A stretch of DNA of 64,000 nt, taken from contig NZ_CP007595.1 in NCBI RefSeq assembly GCF_000785535.1, positions 2,998,439 through 3,062,438 on the forward strand, given 5' to 3'. The stretch comes from Arthrobacter sp. PAMC 25486 (lineage in GTDB: Bacteria; Actinomycetota; Actinomycetes; Actinomycetales; Micrococcaceae). Below, piece by piece: positions 1 through 8,495 of the stretch. Each line of letters starts with the position of its first letter. Position 1 is the first letter of the stretch. The notes beneath the pieces were generated by a model. It did no database searches, was not told the origin of the DNA, and saw nothing but the letters and a program-made list of their open reading frames with translations. The translations under genes were made by a program, and so were the position numbers.

Positions 1-492
1 GGAGTCAGTGCCAGCCATCGGCACCCAGGTGTTCAGCGGGTTCAACGCCTTCACAGTGGTGCCGTCCGGGCGGTAGACGAGGCCCTCGGCTTGGAATCCC
101 GGCCAGGACTGGCTGAATCCCAGATCCACCACGAGCTCCACCTTGTGCCCGCGCGCTTCCGGCGGAACGGTGCCGGTGAGATGGATCCAGCTGGTGCCCC
201 ACGCAGGTCCCCACTGCTGGCCCACGGAGAACGGCTCGTAGCGGACGCGGGCGGCAGCCGCAGCGGACCCGGCCGAAGCGGCAGGAACGGTGCCGGCGGA
301 AGGCGGCAGGCCGGCGTCGTCCGTCCCCAGTGAAGGCAGGGCGACCGACGGGTCCACGGGCTCGCCCTGCCCTCCCTCCACATGCCAGGCCGTCAGCTCC
401 AGCGGGGCAAGTGGGGTGTGGATGGCGGGGATGATCCGCTCCACAAGCACCCGTTTGAGCCGGTTTTGGATGAGCCCGTGTTTGTCGTGCAT
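1..492 (-). CDS. Alpha-mannosidase, GH38 type, N-terminal part (cut by window edge)
   Basis: The frame read leftward from 492 stays open to the window edge and gives 164 residues beginning MHDKHGLIQNRLKRVL. The blocks WGPAWGTSWIHLTGTVPPEA and FQAEGLVYRPDGTTVKALNP match the N-terminal beta-sandwich that precedes the catalytic barrel in long actinobacterial glycoside hydrolase family 38 alpha-mannosidases, which are usually about 1000 residues. The catalytic aspartate lies outside the window, so activity cannot be judged. An Ala/Pro/Ser-rich insertion lies around residues 55-85. A GGAAGG ribosome site sits about 9 nt upstream of the ATG. The expected role is hydrolysis of alpha-mannosides from glycans. 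Family assignment is strong; substrate is unknown. Confidence 0.85.
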   Translation of the reverse strand, partial: MHDKHGLIQNRLKRVLVERIIPAIHTPLAPLELTAWHVEGGQGEPVDPSVALPSLGTDDAGLPPSAGTVPAASAGSAAAAARVRYEPFSVGQQWGPAWGTSWIHLTGTVPPEARGHKVELVVDLGFSQSWPGFQAEGLVYRPDGTTVKALNPLNTWVPMAGTDS

Positions 493-593
493 GTGCGATG
501 ACCTTCCCGTGGCGGACGGTGGAATGCATTGAACATTCAGTCTAGTGGGGCAGCTTACGCGGGGGTCATAAGCGGGGAGGTTCCGAGCCATGA

Positions 594-752
594 AGGGCGA
601 AAATTGCTGGCGCTGTTGCTGCGGGCGCCGTTCGAACTGGCGATTACCGGGTGCTGAATCGAATCGATGACGGCCGGCTGGTCATCGTCGTGGTCCAGGC
701 AGGGCATCGCCGTGAAATGTACCGGGCCCTTGAACCGGCTGTCGCCACTTAA
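594..752 (+). pseudogene. relE/parE-type toxin fragment (C-terminal part only)
   Basis: A 52-codon open stretch ends in GDYRVLNRIDDGRLVIVVVQ and then AGHRREMYR. This is the C-terminal strand pair of RelE/ParE toxins, normally GDYRVLY-ID-G...GHRR-VY. A stop codon at 591-593 precedes it, the N-terminal half is missing, no start codon or ribosome site fits, and no antitoxin gene is adjacent. It is a decayed toxin gene. It resembles the C-terminus of the intact RelE encoded at 13464-13730 in this window, but it differs enough not to be a recent copy. Confidence 0.6.
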
Positions 753-792
753 TCAACGCACAGTTGCCCCCTTTTGCTCCTAGAGTGGAGCC

Positions 793-1932
793 ATGACTTC
801 ATCTGCACAGTTGCCGGGCGCCGGCGCATCCCAGGGCCTTGCCGCCGAAAAGTTCGCCCCCGTCAGGGACCTCTTTGACTCCATGCTCGACGCCGACCCC
901 TCCTACAGCGCGCAGCTCGCCGTGTATGCGGGTGGAGAGAAGGTGATCGACCTGGTGGGTGGTCCGAACTCCTCTGCAGATTCGGTGACGGGCGTGTTCT
1001 CCTGCTCCAAGGGCGTTGCCGCGCTGGCGTTCAGCCTGCTGGTGCAGGACGGGCTGGTGGACCTGGATGCCACTGTTGTAACGTACTGGCCCGAATTCGC
1101 GCAGAACGGCAAGGGTGGCGTGACGGTTTGCCAGCTGCTTTCCCACCAAGCCGGACTGGTGGGTGTGCAGGGCGGCTTTGCCATGGAGGAATACAACGAC
1201 CTGCCCGCCGTTGCAGACCGGCTGGCCGGGTTGGCGCCGATGTGGCGCCCCGGCAGCGGCACCTTCGGCTACCACGCACTGACCATGGGCGTCTTCCTGG
1301 AGGAATTGTGCCGCCGGGTCACGGGCGAACGTCTGCAGGACGTGTACAACCGCCGCATTCGTGTGCCCTTTGCTGCCAGCATGTATCTGGGCCTGCCCGA
1401 ATCCGAGGACCACCGCTACCGCCCCGTGCTCTTCGACGAGGCGCCGGCACCGGCCTTTTTTGACCCGCATTCCATCGCGGGCGTGTCCGGCAATGTCCAG
1501 GCCGGAGAACTCCTCGGCATGCCCAACCTCCGCAGCGTCCGGGGCGAAGGCAGCACCAGCGGGGCCGGTGTGGGGTCGGCCGACGGCCTGGCCCGCGTAT
1601 ATGCCGGCGCCATCACCGGCATCGACGGGCTGCCCGCCTACCTGACCCAAGAGACCATCGCGCTCATGACCGAGGAGCAGGTGTGGGGCGTGGACCGGGT
1701 CTTCGCCGACACCAGTGCCTTCGCCATCACGTTCATGAAGTCCCATCCGCGCATGGACTTCGGCAGCGCACAGGCGTTCGGGCACGAAGGCGCCAATGCC
1801 GCCATGGGCTACGCCGATCCGCTGTACGGGATTGGCTTTGGCTACGTCCCGGCCAAGAACGAGGAGGGCAGCACCGCCGGCCGCGCCCTCCAGCTCAGCG
1901 CCGCCGTGCGGAAGGTACTGCTCGCACCCTGA
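793..1932 (+). CDS. Serine hydrolase, beta-lactamase/EstB family
   Basis: 379 residues, normal for class-C-beta-lactamase-like esterases. The nucleophile motif SxxK is S70-C-S-K73. The tyrosine motif is at Y160 in GYHALTMG, as in EstB-type esterases, and the third motif is H331-E-G333. There is no signal peptide, so it is probably a cytoplasmic esterase or amide hydrolase rather than an antibiotic beta-lactamase. The gene appears leaderless: a TAGAGT hexamer at 781-786 ends 6 nt before the ATG and no clear Shine-Dalgarno is present. It stands alone and ends just before a hairpin terminator. The substrate cannot be predicted. Confidence 0.9.
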   Translation: MTSSAQLPGAGASQGLAAEKFAPVRDLFDSMLDADPSYSAQLAVYAGGEKVIDLVGGPNSSADSVTGVFSCSKGVAALAFSLLVQDGLVDLDATVVTYWPEFAQNGKGGVTVCQLLSHQAGLVGVQGGFAMEEYNDLPAVADRLAGLAPMWRPGSGTFGYHALTMGVFLEELCRRVTGERLQDVYNRRIRVPFAASMYLGLPESEDHRYRPVLFDEAPAPAFFDPHSIAGVSGNVQAGELLGMPNLRSVRGEGSTSGAGVGSADGLARVYAGAITGIDGLPAYLTQETIALMTEEQVWGVDRVFADTSAFAITFMKSHPRMDFGSAQAFGHEGANAAMGYADPLYGIGFGYVPAKNEEGSTAGRALQLSAAVRKVLLAP

Positions 1933-1962
1933 CACGCGTCTGAGTTGAAAAATGCGCCCGTG

Positions 1963-2009
1963 ATGCCGCCGAGATATCAGTGGCTATAAGCAATATCGGC
2001 GGCATTTTT
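1963..2009 (+). terminator. Rho-independent terminator after the serine hydrolase
   Basis: ATGCCGCCGA at 1963 pairs with TCGGCGGCAT ending at 2005 (a small bulge follows in GATAT/ATAT), followed by TTTTT. It lies 30 nt after the hydrolase stop. The minus-strand oxidoreductase ends on the other side, so it may serve only the plus strand, as the T-run is on that side. Confidence 0.8.
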
Positions 2010-2059
2010 GCCGTGGCTGCCAGATGCCATGATTACTGCTTCCTGTCATTGCAGGCACG

Positions 2060-3490
2060 TCACTTCAGGTCGTTGAGGGCTTCCGGCACGGCCCGGTGGA
2101 ACGTGGGGTACGCATAAATCATGGTTTTCAGCGTGGCGATGGGAATGCGCGCATGCACGGCCAGTGCCAGCATGGACAGCACCTCGCCGCCCATCGGGCC
2201 CACGGACGTGGCGCCCACCAAGACGCCCGATTTGGTGTCTTCAATGACCTTGATGAAGCCCTGGTTGCCGGACTTGTGGATCCAGCCGCGAGTGGAATCG
2301 CCCAAATCCGTGTAGCCCACCTTGATGGACAATCCAGCCTCACGGGCCTGCTTTTCGGTGAGGCCGACGACGCCGATCTCCGGATCCGTGAACGTCACCC
2401 GCGGCACCGCATGGTTCTCCGCGCTGCCCCGGTCCGGCTGCCCGGAATGCCGGGCCAGAATGTGCCCGGCCACAATGTTTCCCTGGTGCATGGACATGTG
2501 GGTGAACGCGCCGGCACCCGCGGCGTCGCCAACCAGGTACAGGCCGTCGGCCAGCTGCATGTGCCCGTCCACCGCAGGGGCGGCCTTCCCGTCCAAGGCG
2601 ATGCCCGTGGCCGCCAGGTTCAGGGGAGCCAACTGCGGTGTGCGGCCCGTGGCCACGAGGAACTGTTCGGCCGAGAGCTGCGAGGCGGCTGCCCCTGCAC
2701 CGGCCCCGGAACCCGCCAGTTTCACCCGGAACCGTCCGCGTGAATGCACCACGGAGGTGACGTCCCTGTTGCGCAGGATCTTGATCCCCTCATCACGGAA
2801 CACCTTTTCCAGCAGCTCAGCGGCCTCCGGCTCCTCCCTCGAGAGCAGCCGGGAACCGCGCAGCACCATGGTCACCTTGGTGCCGAAGCGGGTGAACGCC
2901 TGGGCCAGCTCCACCGCGATGGGGCCGCCGCCCCACACGACCAGGGATTTCGGCGCCGTCTCAGCCTGCATGGCGTCCCGGTTGGTCCAAAACGGCGTGC
3001 CCGCAAGCCCCGGCACCTCCGGTACCGCAGGGTTGGTGCCCGGATTGAGCACCACGGCGAGACGTGCACGGAAGGTGAGTTCCCCGCCGTCGGGCATGGA
3101 AACGGCGACCTCGCGGGGACCGGTGAGCCTGCCCGTGCCACGGACCAGCCGCCCGCCCTTGCCGGTGAAACGGTCTGCGGCAACGGTGTCGTCCCAATTG
3201 TCGGTGGCCTCCGTGCGGATGCGGCTGGCCACCGTGGTGAAGTCGGGCGTGACGTCCACGGAGCCGGATAGTTCCGGAATGCGCAGCGCCTCGGCCACCA
3301 CATTGCCGGCGCGGATCATCATTTTCGAGGGAATGCAGCCGTAATACGGGCACTCGCCGCCCACGAGCCGGGCCTCAACACCCACAACGGACAGGCCCGC
3401 AGCCGCCAATTCACCGGCCACCGACTCTCCGCCCGGCCCCATGCCGAGCACCACAACATCAACTGATTCCGGCTTGTTCGCGGCGGCCAT
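2060..3490 (-). CDS. FAD-dependent pyridine nucleotide-disulfide oxidoreductase
   Basis: 476 residues with the dihydrolipoamide dehydrogenase/mercuric reductase layout. The FAD dinucleotide motif is VVVLGMGPGGE (13-22). The redox-active pair is C47/C52 in GGECPYYGCIPSK. An NAD(P)-binding motif (VWGGGPIAVELA) and a second FAD motif (LVGDAAG) follow, then a dimerisation domain. The C-terminal motif is YAYPTFHRAVPEAL instead of the His-Glu pair of lipoamide dehydrogenase, so this is unlikely to be E3 of a dehydrogenase complex. AAGGAG lies upstream of the ATG. It begins 25 nt after the OpuCC-like gene and is probably the last gene of that operon. The physiological disulfide substrate is unknown. 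Confidence 0.88.
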   Translation of the reverse strand: MAAANKPESVDVVVLGMGPGGESVAGELAAAGLSVVGVEARLVGGECPYYGCIPSKMMIRAGNVVAEALRIPELSGSVDVTPDFTTVASRIRTEATDNWDDTVAADRFTGKGGRLVRGTGRLTGPREVAVSMPDGGELTFRARLAVVLNPGTNPAVPEVPGLAGTPFWTNRDAMQAETAPKSLVVWGGGPIAVELAQAFTRFGTKVTMVLRGSRLLSREEPEAAELLEKVFRDEGIKILRNRDVTSVVHSRGRFRVKLAGSGAGAGAAASQLSAEQFLVATGRTPQLAPLNLAATGIALDGKAAPAVDGHMQLADGLYLVGDAAGAGAFTHMSMHQGNIVAGHILARHSGQPDRGSAENHAVPRVTFTDPEIGVVGLTEKQAREAGLSIKVGYTDLGDSTRGWIHKSGNQGFIKVIEDTKSGVLVGATSVGPMGGEVLSMLALAVHARIPIATLKTMIYAYPTFHRAVPEALNDLK

Positions 3491-3515
3491 GGAAAGCTCC
3501 TTACTTAGTTACGTG

Positions 3516-4469
3516 CTACTTTGCAATGCCCTGGTCCTTGAGCCAGGTCGTTGCTGCGGCCTTGGGATCCATCTTCTGCTCGCCCTCAACCTTGTCCCGC
3601 AGGGAGATCAGGTCCTCGGTGGTCAATTGTGCGGAGACGTTGTTCAGCGCGGTCTTGGCGGCATCGTTGATGCGGTCGGTTTTGACCAGCGGCAGCACCT
3701 GCTGGGCCAGCCAGTTGTGCAGGGGATCCTCCAGTACGACGAGCTTGTTCGCCGGGATTGCAGGGGAAGTTGTGAAGATGTCGGCCACCTGGATTTCATC
3801 GTTCAACAAGGCCTTGACGGTCAGTGGGCCGCCGCCGTCGCTGATGGGCGTGAATGCCTTGGGCACGCAGTTGTAGATCTTTTCCAGGCCGGGCAGGCCG
3901 TACGGGCGGGTCTGGAATTCCGGCGGGGCGCCAAGGGTCAACTGGTCGCAGACCTTGGCCAGGTCCTCAATGGTTTTCAGGTTCCCGTGCTTCGCAGCGG
4001 TCTCAGCCGTGACCACCAGCGCGTCCTTGTCCTCCGCCTTGGCGGCGTCCAAAACAGACAGGCCGTCGGGCAGCTTCGCCGGGAGCGCGGCCAGGATGCC
4101 GGCCGGATCGGTGACGGTGTTGGCGGCGTCCACGAAGCCCAAAAGGTTGCCGCTGTAGTCGGGGACCACGTCCACGGAGCCGTCCTGGATGGCCTTAATG
4201 TACACCTCGCGGGCGCCGATGTTCAGCTTGGTGCTGGCCTCGACGCCGGCCGCGTTCAGGGCGCCGGCATAAATCTCGGCGATGATGGCGTTCTCGGGAA
4301 AGTTGGCGGAGCCAACCACCACGGGGCCGCCGCTGCCGGACGCGCCGCCCCCGGCAGAGGACTCGGGCGCCAGTGGCGAGCCGCCGCACGCGCTCAGGGC
4401 CAGCGCCAGGGACAGTCCTGCAGCGGCGCCGAGGACGATACGGCGGGTGGGTACGGAATTCTGGCTCAT
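3516..4469 (-). CDS. opuCC: Glycine betaine/choline-type ABC transporter substrate-binding lipoprotein
   Basis: 317 residues. The N-terminus is a lipoprotein signal ending LALSAC with the acylated cysteine at C28. The mature part has ANFPENAIIAEIYAGAL and VDVVPDYSGNLLGF, typical of the OpuAC/OpuCC/OsmF ligand-binding family for quaternary ammonium osmolytes. Its ATG overlaps the stop of the upstream permease gene by 4 nt, which supports translational coupling. The expected role is capture of betaine, carnitine, choline or related osmolytes outside the membrane. The exact ligand cannot be read from sequence. Confidence 0.92.
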   Translation of the reverse strand: MSQNSVPTRRIVLGAAAGLSLALALSACGGSPLAPESSAGGGASGSGGPVVVGSANFPENAIIAEIYAGALNAAGVEASTKLNIGAREVYIKAIQDGSVDVVPDYSGNLLGFVDAANTVTDPAGILAALPAKLPDGLSVLDAAKAEDKDALVVTAETAAKHGNLKTIEDLAKVCDQLTLGAPPEFQTRPYGLPGLEKIYNCVPKAFTPISDGGGPLTVKALLNDEIQVADIFTTSPAIPANKLVVLEDPLHNWLAQQVLPLVKTDRINDAAKTALNNVSAQLTTEDLISLRDKVEGEQKMDPKAAATTWLKDQGIAK

Positions 4470-5278
4470 GATTTTATCTCCTGTTGTTGCCGGATTGAAT
4501 TCGTCACAGCTACTTCGGTGTCCGCGACGGGATGCTCTTGCGCGCCCTTGCCCTGGCGCAGTCCGGGGGACACCACGGCCCGCTGGAGCAGGGCCAACAG
4601 CCCGTCCAACACGATCGCCACCACGGCAATCACCACCGCACCGCCCAATACTTGACCGTAGTCCTGCACAGCCAATCCATCAATGATGAACCTGCCCAGG
4701 CCGCCCAAACTGATGAACGCCACCACGGCCACGGTCGAGACCACCTGCAGCACGGCCGAGCGCAGCCCGCCGAGCATGACCGGCAGCCCGTTGGGCACCT
4801 CCACACCGAACAGGATCTGCGGCTCCCGCATGCCCATGGCGCGCGCCGAATCGACCAGGTCGCGGTCCACAGCGGAAATGCCGGCGTACGTGCCTGTCAG
4901 GATGGGTGGAACGGCCAGCAACACCAGCGACCAGATGGCCGGCATGAGCGACAGCGTGGACGTGGCGATCAGTGCAAACAGCGTCATGATGCCCAGTGTT
5001 GGCAGGGCCCGCAGCATGCCCGCCATGGAAACCACGACGACGCGTCCCCGGCCCGTGTGCCCCACGTACAGCCCGATCGGGACGGCGATCGCGAGCGAAA
5101 TGGCCAGGGTCAGGCCCGTATAGCCAAGATGCTCCACCACGCGGGTAGGGATGCCGGAGGAGCCCAGCCAGTTGGCGGGATCGGTCAGCCACTGCCAGCC
5201 CTGGCTGAACGGATCGGAGGCCGTGTATGTGGTGGCGGGGTATGTCCCGAGTGGCGCGATGGCGGCGGGGAAGCTCAC
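4466..5278 (-). CDS. opuCD: Osmolyte ABC transporter permease (second permease)
   Basis: 270 residues, with about five to six membrane segments and the ABC permease coupling loop DSARAMGMREPQILFGVEVP. It starts at a GTG overlapping the stop of the preceding permease (GTGA) and ends overlapping the start of the binding protein. It has an N-terminal extension of about 45 residues before the first membrane helix and a charged tail. It pairs with the permease at 5275-6000 to form the membrane channel of an OpuC-type importer. Confidence 0.9.
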   Translation of the reverse strand: MSFPAAIAPLGTYPATTYTASDPFSQGWQWLTDPANWLGSSGIPTRVVEHLGYTGLTLAISLAIAVPIGLYVGHTGRGRVVVVSMAGMLRALPTLGIMTLFALIATSTLSLMPAIWSLVLLAVPPILTGTYAGISAVDRDLVDSARAMGMREPQILFGVEVPNGLPVMLGGLRSAVLQVVSTVAVVAFISLGGLGRFIIDGLAVQDYGQVLGGAVVIAVVAIVLDGLLALLQRAVVSPGLRQGKGAQEHPVADTEVAVTNSIRQQQEIKS

Positions 5279-6000
5279 TGGGGCACCGCCGTCGTGCTTG
5301 GGGAATTAGTGCTTGGGGAAACGGGGGAACCGGGCCTAAGTGAATCAGCGGAAATGGAGACCGTCTTGCCGCCGCGCAGCCACGGGGTCAGCAGCCGCTG
5401 CAGCACCACCAGCACCACGTCCATGAGCAGCGCGAGCACGAGCGTGCCCAGGATGCCCACAACAATTTCAGTGGGGAAATTCCGTTGCAGGCCGTCGGTG
5501 AAGAAGAAGCCCAGGCTGGGGATGCCCAGGAGCGAGCCGACCGTCACGAGCGAGATGTTGCTGACCGAAATTACGCGCAACCCGGCGAACAGGACAGGGA
5601 TGGACAGCGGCAAATCGACCTGCAGGAAGCGTTGGAGCGGTCTATAGCCCATGGCGGTGGCGGATTGGCGGATGGTGTCGTCCACGGAGTTGAGCGCGTC
5701 GAGGGTGGAGCGCACCAGGAGGGCCACAGCGTAGATGGTCAGCGCCACGACGATGTTGGCGAAGTCGAGGATTCTCGTGCCGAGGATGCTGGGCAGGATC
5801 ACAAACAGGGCCAGCGACGGGATCGTGTACAGCAGCGAACCCACCGACAAAATGGCCGCGCTCACCACCCTGTTGAGCCGGGCCAGCTGCGCCAACGGGA
5901 TCGCGATGACCACGCTGAGCACCAGCGGCACCACGGCCTGGATCAGGTGGTAGCCGGTCAAATTCAGCACCTGTGGCAAGTTGGCCAGGAACCAGTCCAT
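5275..6000 (-). CDS. opuCB: Osmolyte ABC transporter permease (first permease)
   Basis: 241 residues from the ATG at 6000 (MDWFLANLPQVL), chosen because GGGGGAAAC lies just upstream and because a longer frame would run into the ATPase gene. It carries the coupling loop RQSATAMGYRPLQRFLQVDLP and about six membrane spans. The last residues SPSTNSPSTTAVPQ are unusual: they are encoded by a doubled CCCCAAGCAC unit that contains one arm (5286-5301) of the dispersed palindrome described under the repeat entries. The repeat seems to have been absorbed into the 3' end of the gene. Confidence 0.92.
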   Translation of the reverse strand: MDWFLANLPQVLNLTGYHLIQAVVPLVLSVVIAIPLAQLARLNRVVSAAILSVGSLLYTIPSLALFVILPSILGTRILDFANIVVALTIYAVALLVRSTLDALNSVDDTIRQSATAMGYRPLQRFLQVDLPLSIPVLFAGLRVISVSNISLVTVGSLLGIPSLGFFFTDGLQRNFPTEIVVGILGTLVLALLMDVVLVVLQRLLTPWLRGGKTVSISADSLRPGSPVSPSTNSPSTTAVPQ

Positions 6001-6034
6001 CAGTTTCCCCCGCCCAACAAGATTGTGCCGCGCA

Positions 6035-7195
6035 TCAGGAGCGGCCTTCCCGGGCGGCCTCGATGGCCGCCAGGACTTCCTCCGCACGGACGACGCCGGC
6101 CACGCGCCCTGCGCCGTCAACGGCGACGCCCAGCCCGGACGGGGAGGACAACGCCGCGTCGAGGGCGTTGCGCAAGGGATCCCCGGCATGGAAGAGGGAG
6201 CCGCCGGGGATCAGTTCCGCGGCGGAGTTGAGAGCTCCCGCTGCCCTGGCTCCGGCCGGTGTGTGCCAACCGAGCGGCCGGTTGTCCGTGTCGACGGCAA
6301 GCGTCCAGCCGGATTGCGGGCCGGGCCCGAATGAAATGGGGGCCGGATGCAGCGGCACGTCGCCGCCGGGGCTGAAGGAGAGGTGCCGGAAACCCCGGTC
6401 GCGGCCCACGAAGTTGGCCACGAAGTCATCCACGGGCGCTCGCAGGATTTCCTCCGGCGGGGCGTACTGGGCCACACGGCCGCCCGTGGCAAAGACGGCG
6501 ACGCGGTCGCCGAGGAGGGTGGCCTCGTCAATGTCGTGCGTGACGAAAATGATGGTCTTGGCCAGCTCGCGCTGCAGCCGCAGCAGTTCCTGTTGGAGCT
6601 CGGCGCGGACCACGGGGTCCACTGCGGAGAAGGGTTCATCCATGAGCAGCACGGGCGGATCCGCGGCCAATGCCCGGGCCACGCCGACGCGCTGTTGCTG
6701 CCCGCCAGAGAGCTGGTTGGGGTAGCGCCGGGCCATGGCGGCAGGCAGGCCAACCGTCTCGAGGAGTTCGAGTGAGCGATTTCGGGCCTGCGCGCGCGGC
6801 ACCTTGTTCAGCCGCAGCACGGTGGAGACGTTGTCCAGCACGGTGCGGTGCGGGAGCAGCCCGGCCTGCTGCATGACGTAGCCCATGGAGCGGCGGAGTT
6901 CGTGCGCGGGGATGGTGCTGATATCGCGCCCGCCCACCGTGATGGTGCCGGAGGTGGGTTCCACCATACGGTTGATCATGCGCAGCGACGTGGTTTTCCC
7001 GCAGCCCGACGGCCCAACGAACACCGTGATTTTGCCGGTGTCCACGCTCAGGCTGAGGTTTTCCACGGCTGCCTGGCCCGGATATATCTTGCTGACGTTG
7101 TGGAATTCGACCATCGCAGTCCCCGCCCGGCCAATGGTTTCCTGCGCCGTGCTGCTGGTGCCCTGTGCTGCGGCGGTGGTTTCTTGAGCCGCCAT
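6035..7195 (-). CDS. opuCA: Osmolyte ABC transporter ATP-binding protein
   Basis: 386 residues from ATG 7195, chosen over ATG 7210 because AAGGAC sits 9 nt upstream. Walker A is GPSGCGKTT (61-69), the signature is LSGGQQQRVGVARA (162-175) and Walker B is VLLMDEP (182-188). The N-terminal 27 residues are a low-complexity Ala/Thr/Gln-rich extension. The C-terminal region (about 260-386) ends in a degenerate CBS-like segment, the usual place for osmotic or nucleotide sensing in OpuA/OpuC ATPases. It is the first gene of the minus-strand operon ATPase-permease-permease-lipoprotein-oxidoreductase. Confidence 0.92.
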   Translation of the reverse strand: MAAQETTAAAQGTSSTAQETIGRAGTAMVEFHNVSKIYPGQAAVENLSLSVDTGKITVFVGPSGCGKTTSLRMINRMVEPTSGTITVGGRDISTIPAHELRRSMGYVMQQAGLLPHRTVLDNVSTVLRLNKVPRAQARNRSLELLETVGLPAAMARRYPNQLSGGQQQRVGVARALAADPPVLLMDEPFSAVDPVVRAELQQELLRLQRELAKTIIFVTHDIDEATLLGDRVAVFATGGRVAQYAPPEEILRAPVDDFVANFVGRDRGFRHLSFSPGGDVPLHPAPISFGPGPQSGWTLAVDTDNRPLGWHTPAGARAAGALNSAAELIPGGSLFHAGDPLRNALDAALSSPSGLGVAVDGAGRVAGVVRAEEVLAAIEAAREGRS

Positions 7196-7223
7196 GTAAA
7201 AGTCCTTCACTGTGGGTGGCGTT

Positions 7224-7310
7224 CTTGTGGATCGTTCACCTGGTGCCCCTCGATCATAGGCAGGCTCAATTTGCGCAGTAAAGCACCCCGCGCCGTATTG
7301 GCCGGGTTTC
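7224..7310. repeat. Dispersed repeat family 2, copy A
   Basis: The stretch with CTTGTGGATCGTTCACC, CTCGATCAT-GGCAGG and TAAAGCACCC is about 70% identical to 18683-18770, with the same order of blocks. Both copies are intergenic and both lie within 60 nt of a copy of the KHDGG palindrome. It occupies most of the leader of the opuCA gene (7196-7508), which otherwise holds nothing recognisable. Confidence 0.55.
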
Positions 7311-7317
7311 GCTTAGC

Positions 7318-7362
7318 GCGGACGACGGCGGCAGGCGCGTTCCGCCGTCGTGCTTGGCTTGC
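7318..7362. repeat. KHDGG palindrome family, intact copy 1
   Basis: ACGACGGCGG (7322-7331) pairs perfectly with CCGCCGTCGT (7342-7351) across a 10-nt loop and is followed by the family tail GCTTGGCTT. The repeat lies between divergent genes and could form a hairpin in RNA or DNA, but it lacks a T-run, so it is not a standard terminator. Confidence 0.8.
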
Positions 7363-7508
7363 GGGGCGTGACATCCCAAGCGGCGAATATCGCGGACGGA
7401 TGCGGACGGACACGCTTTTGAGCTTTCCTGCGATACTTTTTGGGTGTTTCTGGCTAGTTTTTTCTCATCCCCTAGCGCTGGGCCGGCTGACTTGGTATTT
7501 TTCAACGC

Positions 7509-7946
7509 ATGGCCATCAAACTTGAGAATGTCGGCATCGCCGTACGCGACCTCGAAGCGACCATCGCCTTTTTCACTGACCTCGGCCTTACCGTTGTTGA
7601 CCGCGACACCGTCAGCGGCGAGTGGACGGACACTGCCGTGGGGCTCGATGGAAACCATGCCAAGATCGCCATGCTGGCGACCCCGGACGGGCATGGCCGG
7701 ATTGAGCTCTTTGAATACATCCACCCCGATGCCATCGAGACGGACCCGACCCTGCCCAATGAGATTGGCATGCACCGTGTGGCCTTCTCTGTGGATGACA
7801 TCGAGGCGGCCCTTGAAGCGGCTGCGAAGCACGGCTGCTACCCACTGCGCGGCGTGGCGACGTACTTGGACGTCTACAAACTCACCTATCTGCGCGGCCC
7901 CAGCGGAATTCTTGTCATGCTTGCCGAGGAATTGCAGAAAGGCTGA
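7509..7946 (+). CDS. VOC-fold (glyoxalase/epimerase-like) protein
   Basis: 145 residues with the two beta-alpha-beta-beta-beta modules of the vicinal oxygen chelate superfamily: VGIAVRDLEATIAFFTDLGL at the start and HRVAFSVDDIEAALEAAAKHG in the second half, then GPSGILVMLAEEL. It resembles single-domain methylmalonyl-CoA epimerase-like or lactoylglutathione-lyase-like proteins without matching one clearly. It appears leaderless: TATTTT at 7496-7501 ends 7 nt before the ATG. No operon partner shares its strand within 60 nt except the next VOC gene. Confidence 0.8.
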   Translation: MAIKLENVGIAVRDLEATIAFFTDLGLTVVDRDTVSGEWTDTAVGLDGNHAKIAMLATPDGHGRIELFEYIHPDAIETDPTLPNEIGMHRVAFSVDDIEAALEAAAKHGCYPLRGVATYLDVYKLTYLRGPSGILVMLAEELQKG

Positions 7947-8006
7947 GCGCTGAACCGAACCGGGCCGCCGGCAATCGTGTCCCCGTCGGCTTATAGAATT
8001 CGGTGC

Positions 8007-8387
8007 ATGACTGAAAATGCCGCGCACGCCCACCATTCACTCGACTACATCGAGTTTGGCGTCACCGACCTGCTTGCTGCCAAAGCCTTCTACGGCAGCG
8101 CCTTCGGCTGGACCTTCAATGACTACGGCCCCGGTCCCGCATATGTGGGAATCCGCCGCAACGGTGCGGCCGACGGAGGAGAGGTTGGCGGCTTTCGCCT
8201 AGACACCGAGGTTAAGCCGGGCGGGCCATTCGTGTTGCTGTATTCGGCCGACCTTGAGGCAAGCGCGCAGGCTGTCCGCGATGCTGGCTGTGACGTCACC
8301 GAGGGGCCCTATGACTTCCCCGGCGGGCGGCGCTTCCACTTCCGTGACCCCAGCGGTAACGAGCTCGGAGTCTGGTCCGAGAGCTGA
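8007..8387 (+). CDS. VOC family protein
   Basis: 126 residues from the ATG at 8007. A frame extended to 7977 is open, but TAGAAT at 7994-7999 ends 7 nt before 8007, fitting a leaderless start. HSLDYIEFGVTDLLAAKAFY and the ending FRDPSGNELGVWSE are hallmarks of the glyoxalase/bleomycin-resistance fold. The gene lies 60 nt after another VOC gene of different subtype, so they are neighbours rather than a recent duplication. The substrate is unknown. Confidence 0.85.
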   Translation: MTENAAHAHHSLDYIEFGVTDLLAAKAFYGSAFGWTFNDYGPGPAYVGIRRNGAADGGEVGGFRLDTEVKPGGPFVLLYSADLEASAQAVRDAGCDVTEGPYDFPGGRRFHFRDPSGNELGVWSES

Positions 8388-8495
8388 GTGGTGAGCGGAT
8401 TGCCATCGGCAGGATTTCCGCCAAGGTGCAGGTTTCCGCTCCCGTGGGTGCGGCCGGTTCGTGGCGCATTTGTGCTCGGATGCGAGAATCAAGGA

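Noticed and set aside
5..529. 174-codon minus-strand frame at the left edge
   Set aside because: Another minus-strand frame, open from 492 to the edge, encodes a clear GH38 mannosidase N-terminus; this one is Arg/Pro/Gly-rich noise.
3441..4655. 404-codon plus-strand open frame opposite the OpuCC-like gene
   Set aside because: The minus strand encodes a clear lipoprotein with operon overlaps; the plus frame has no motif and crosses a gene boundary.
7318..7362. KHDGG palindromes as ordinary rho-independent terminators
   Set aside because: No T-run follows the stems, copies lie between divergent genes and in coding sequence, and the window's real terminators look different.
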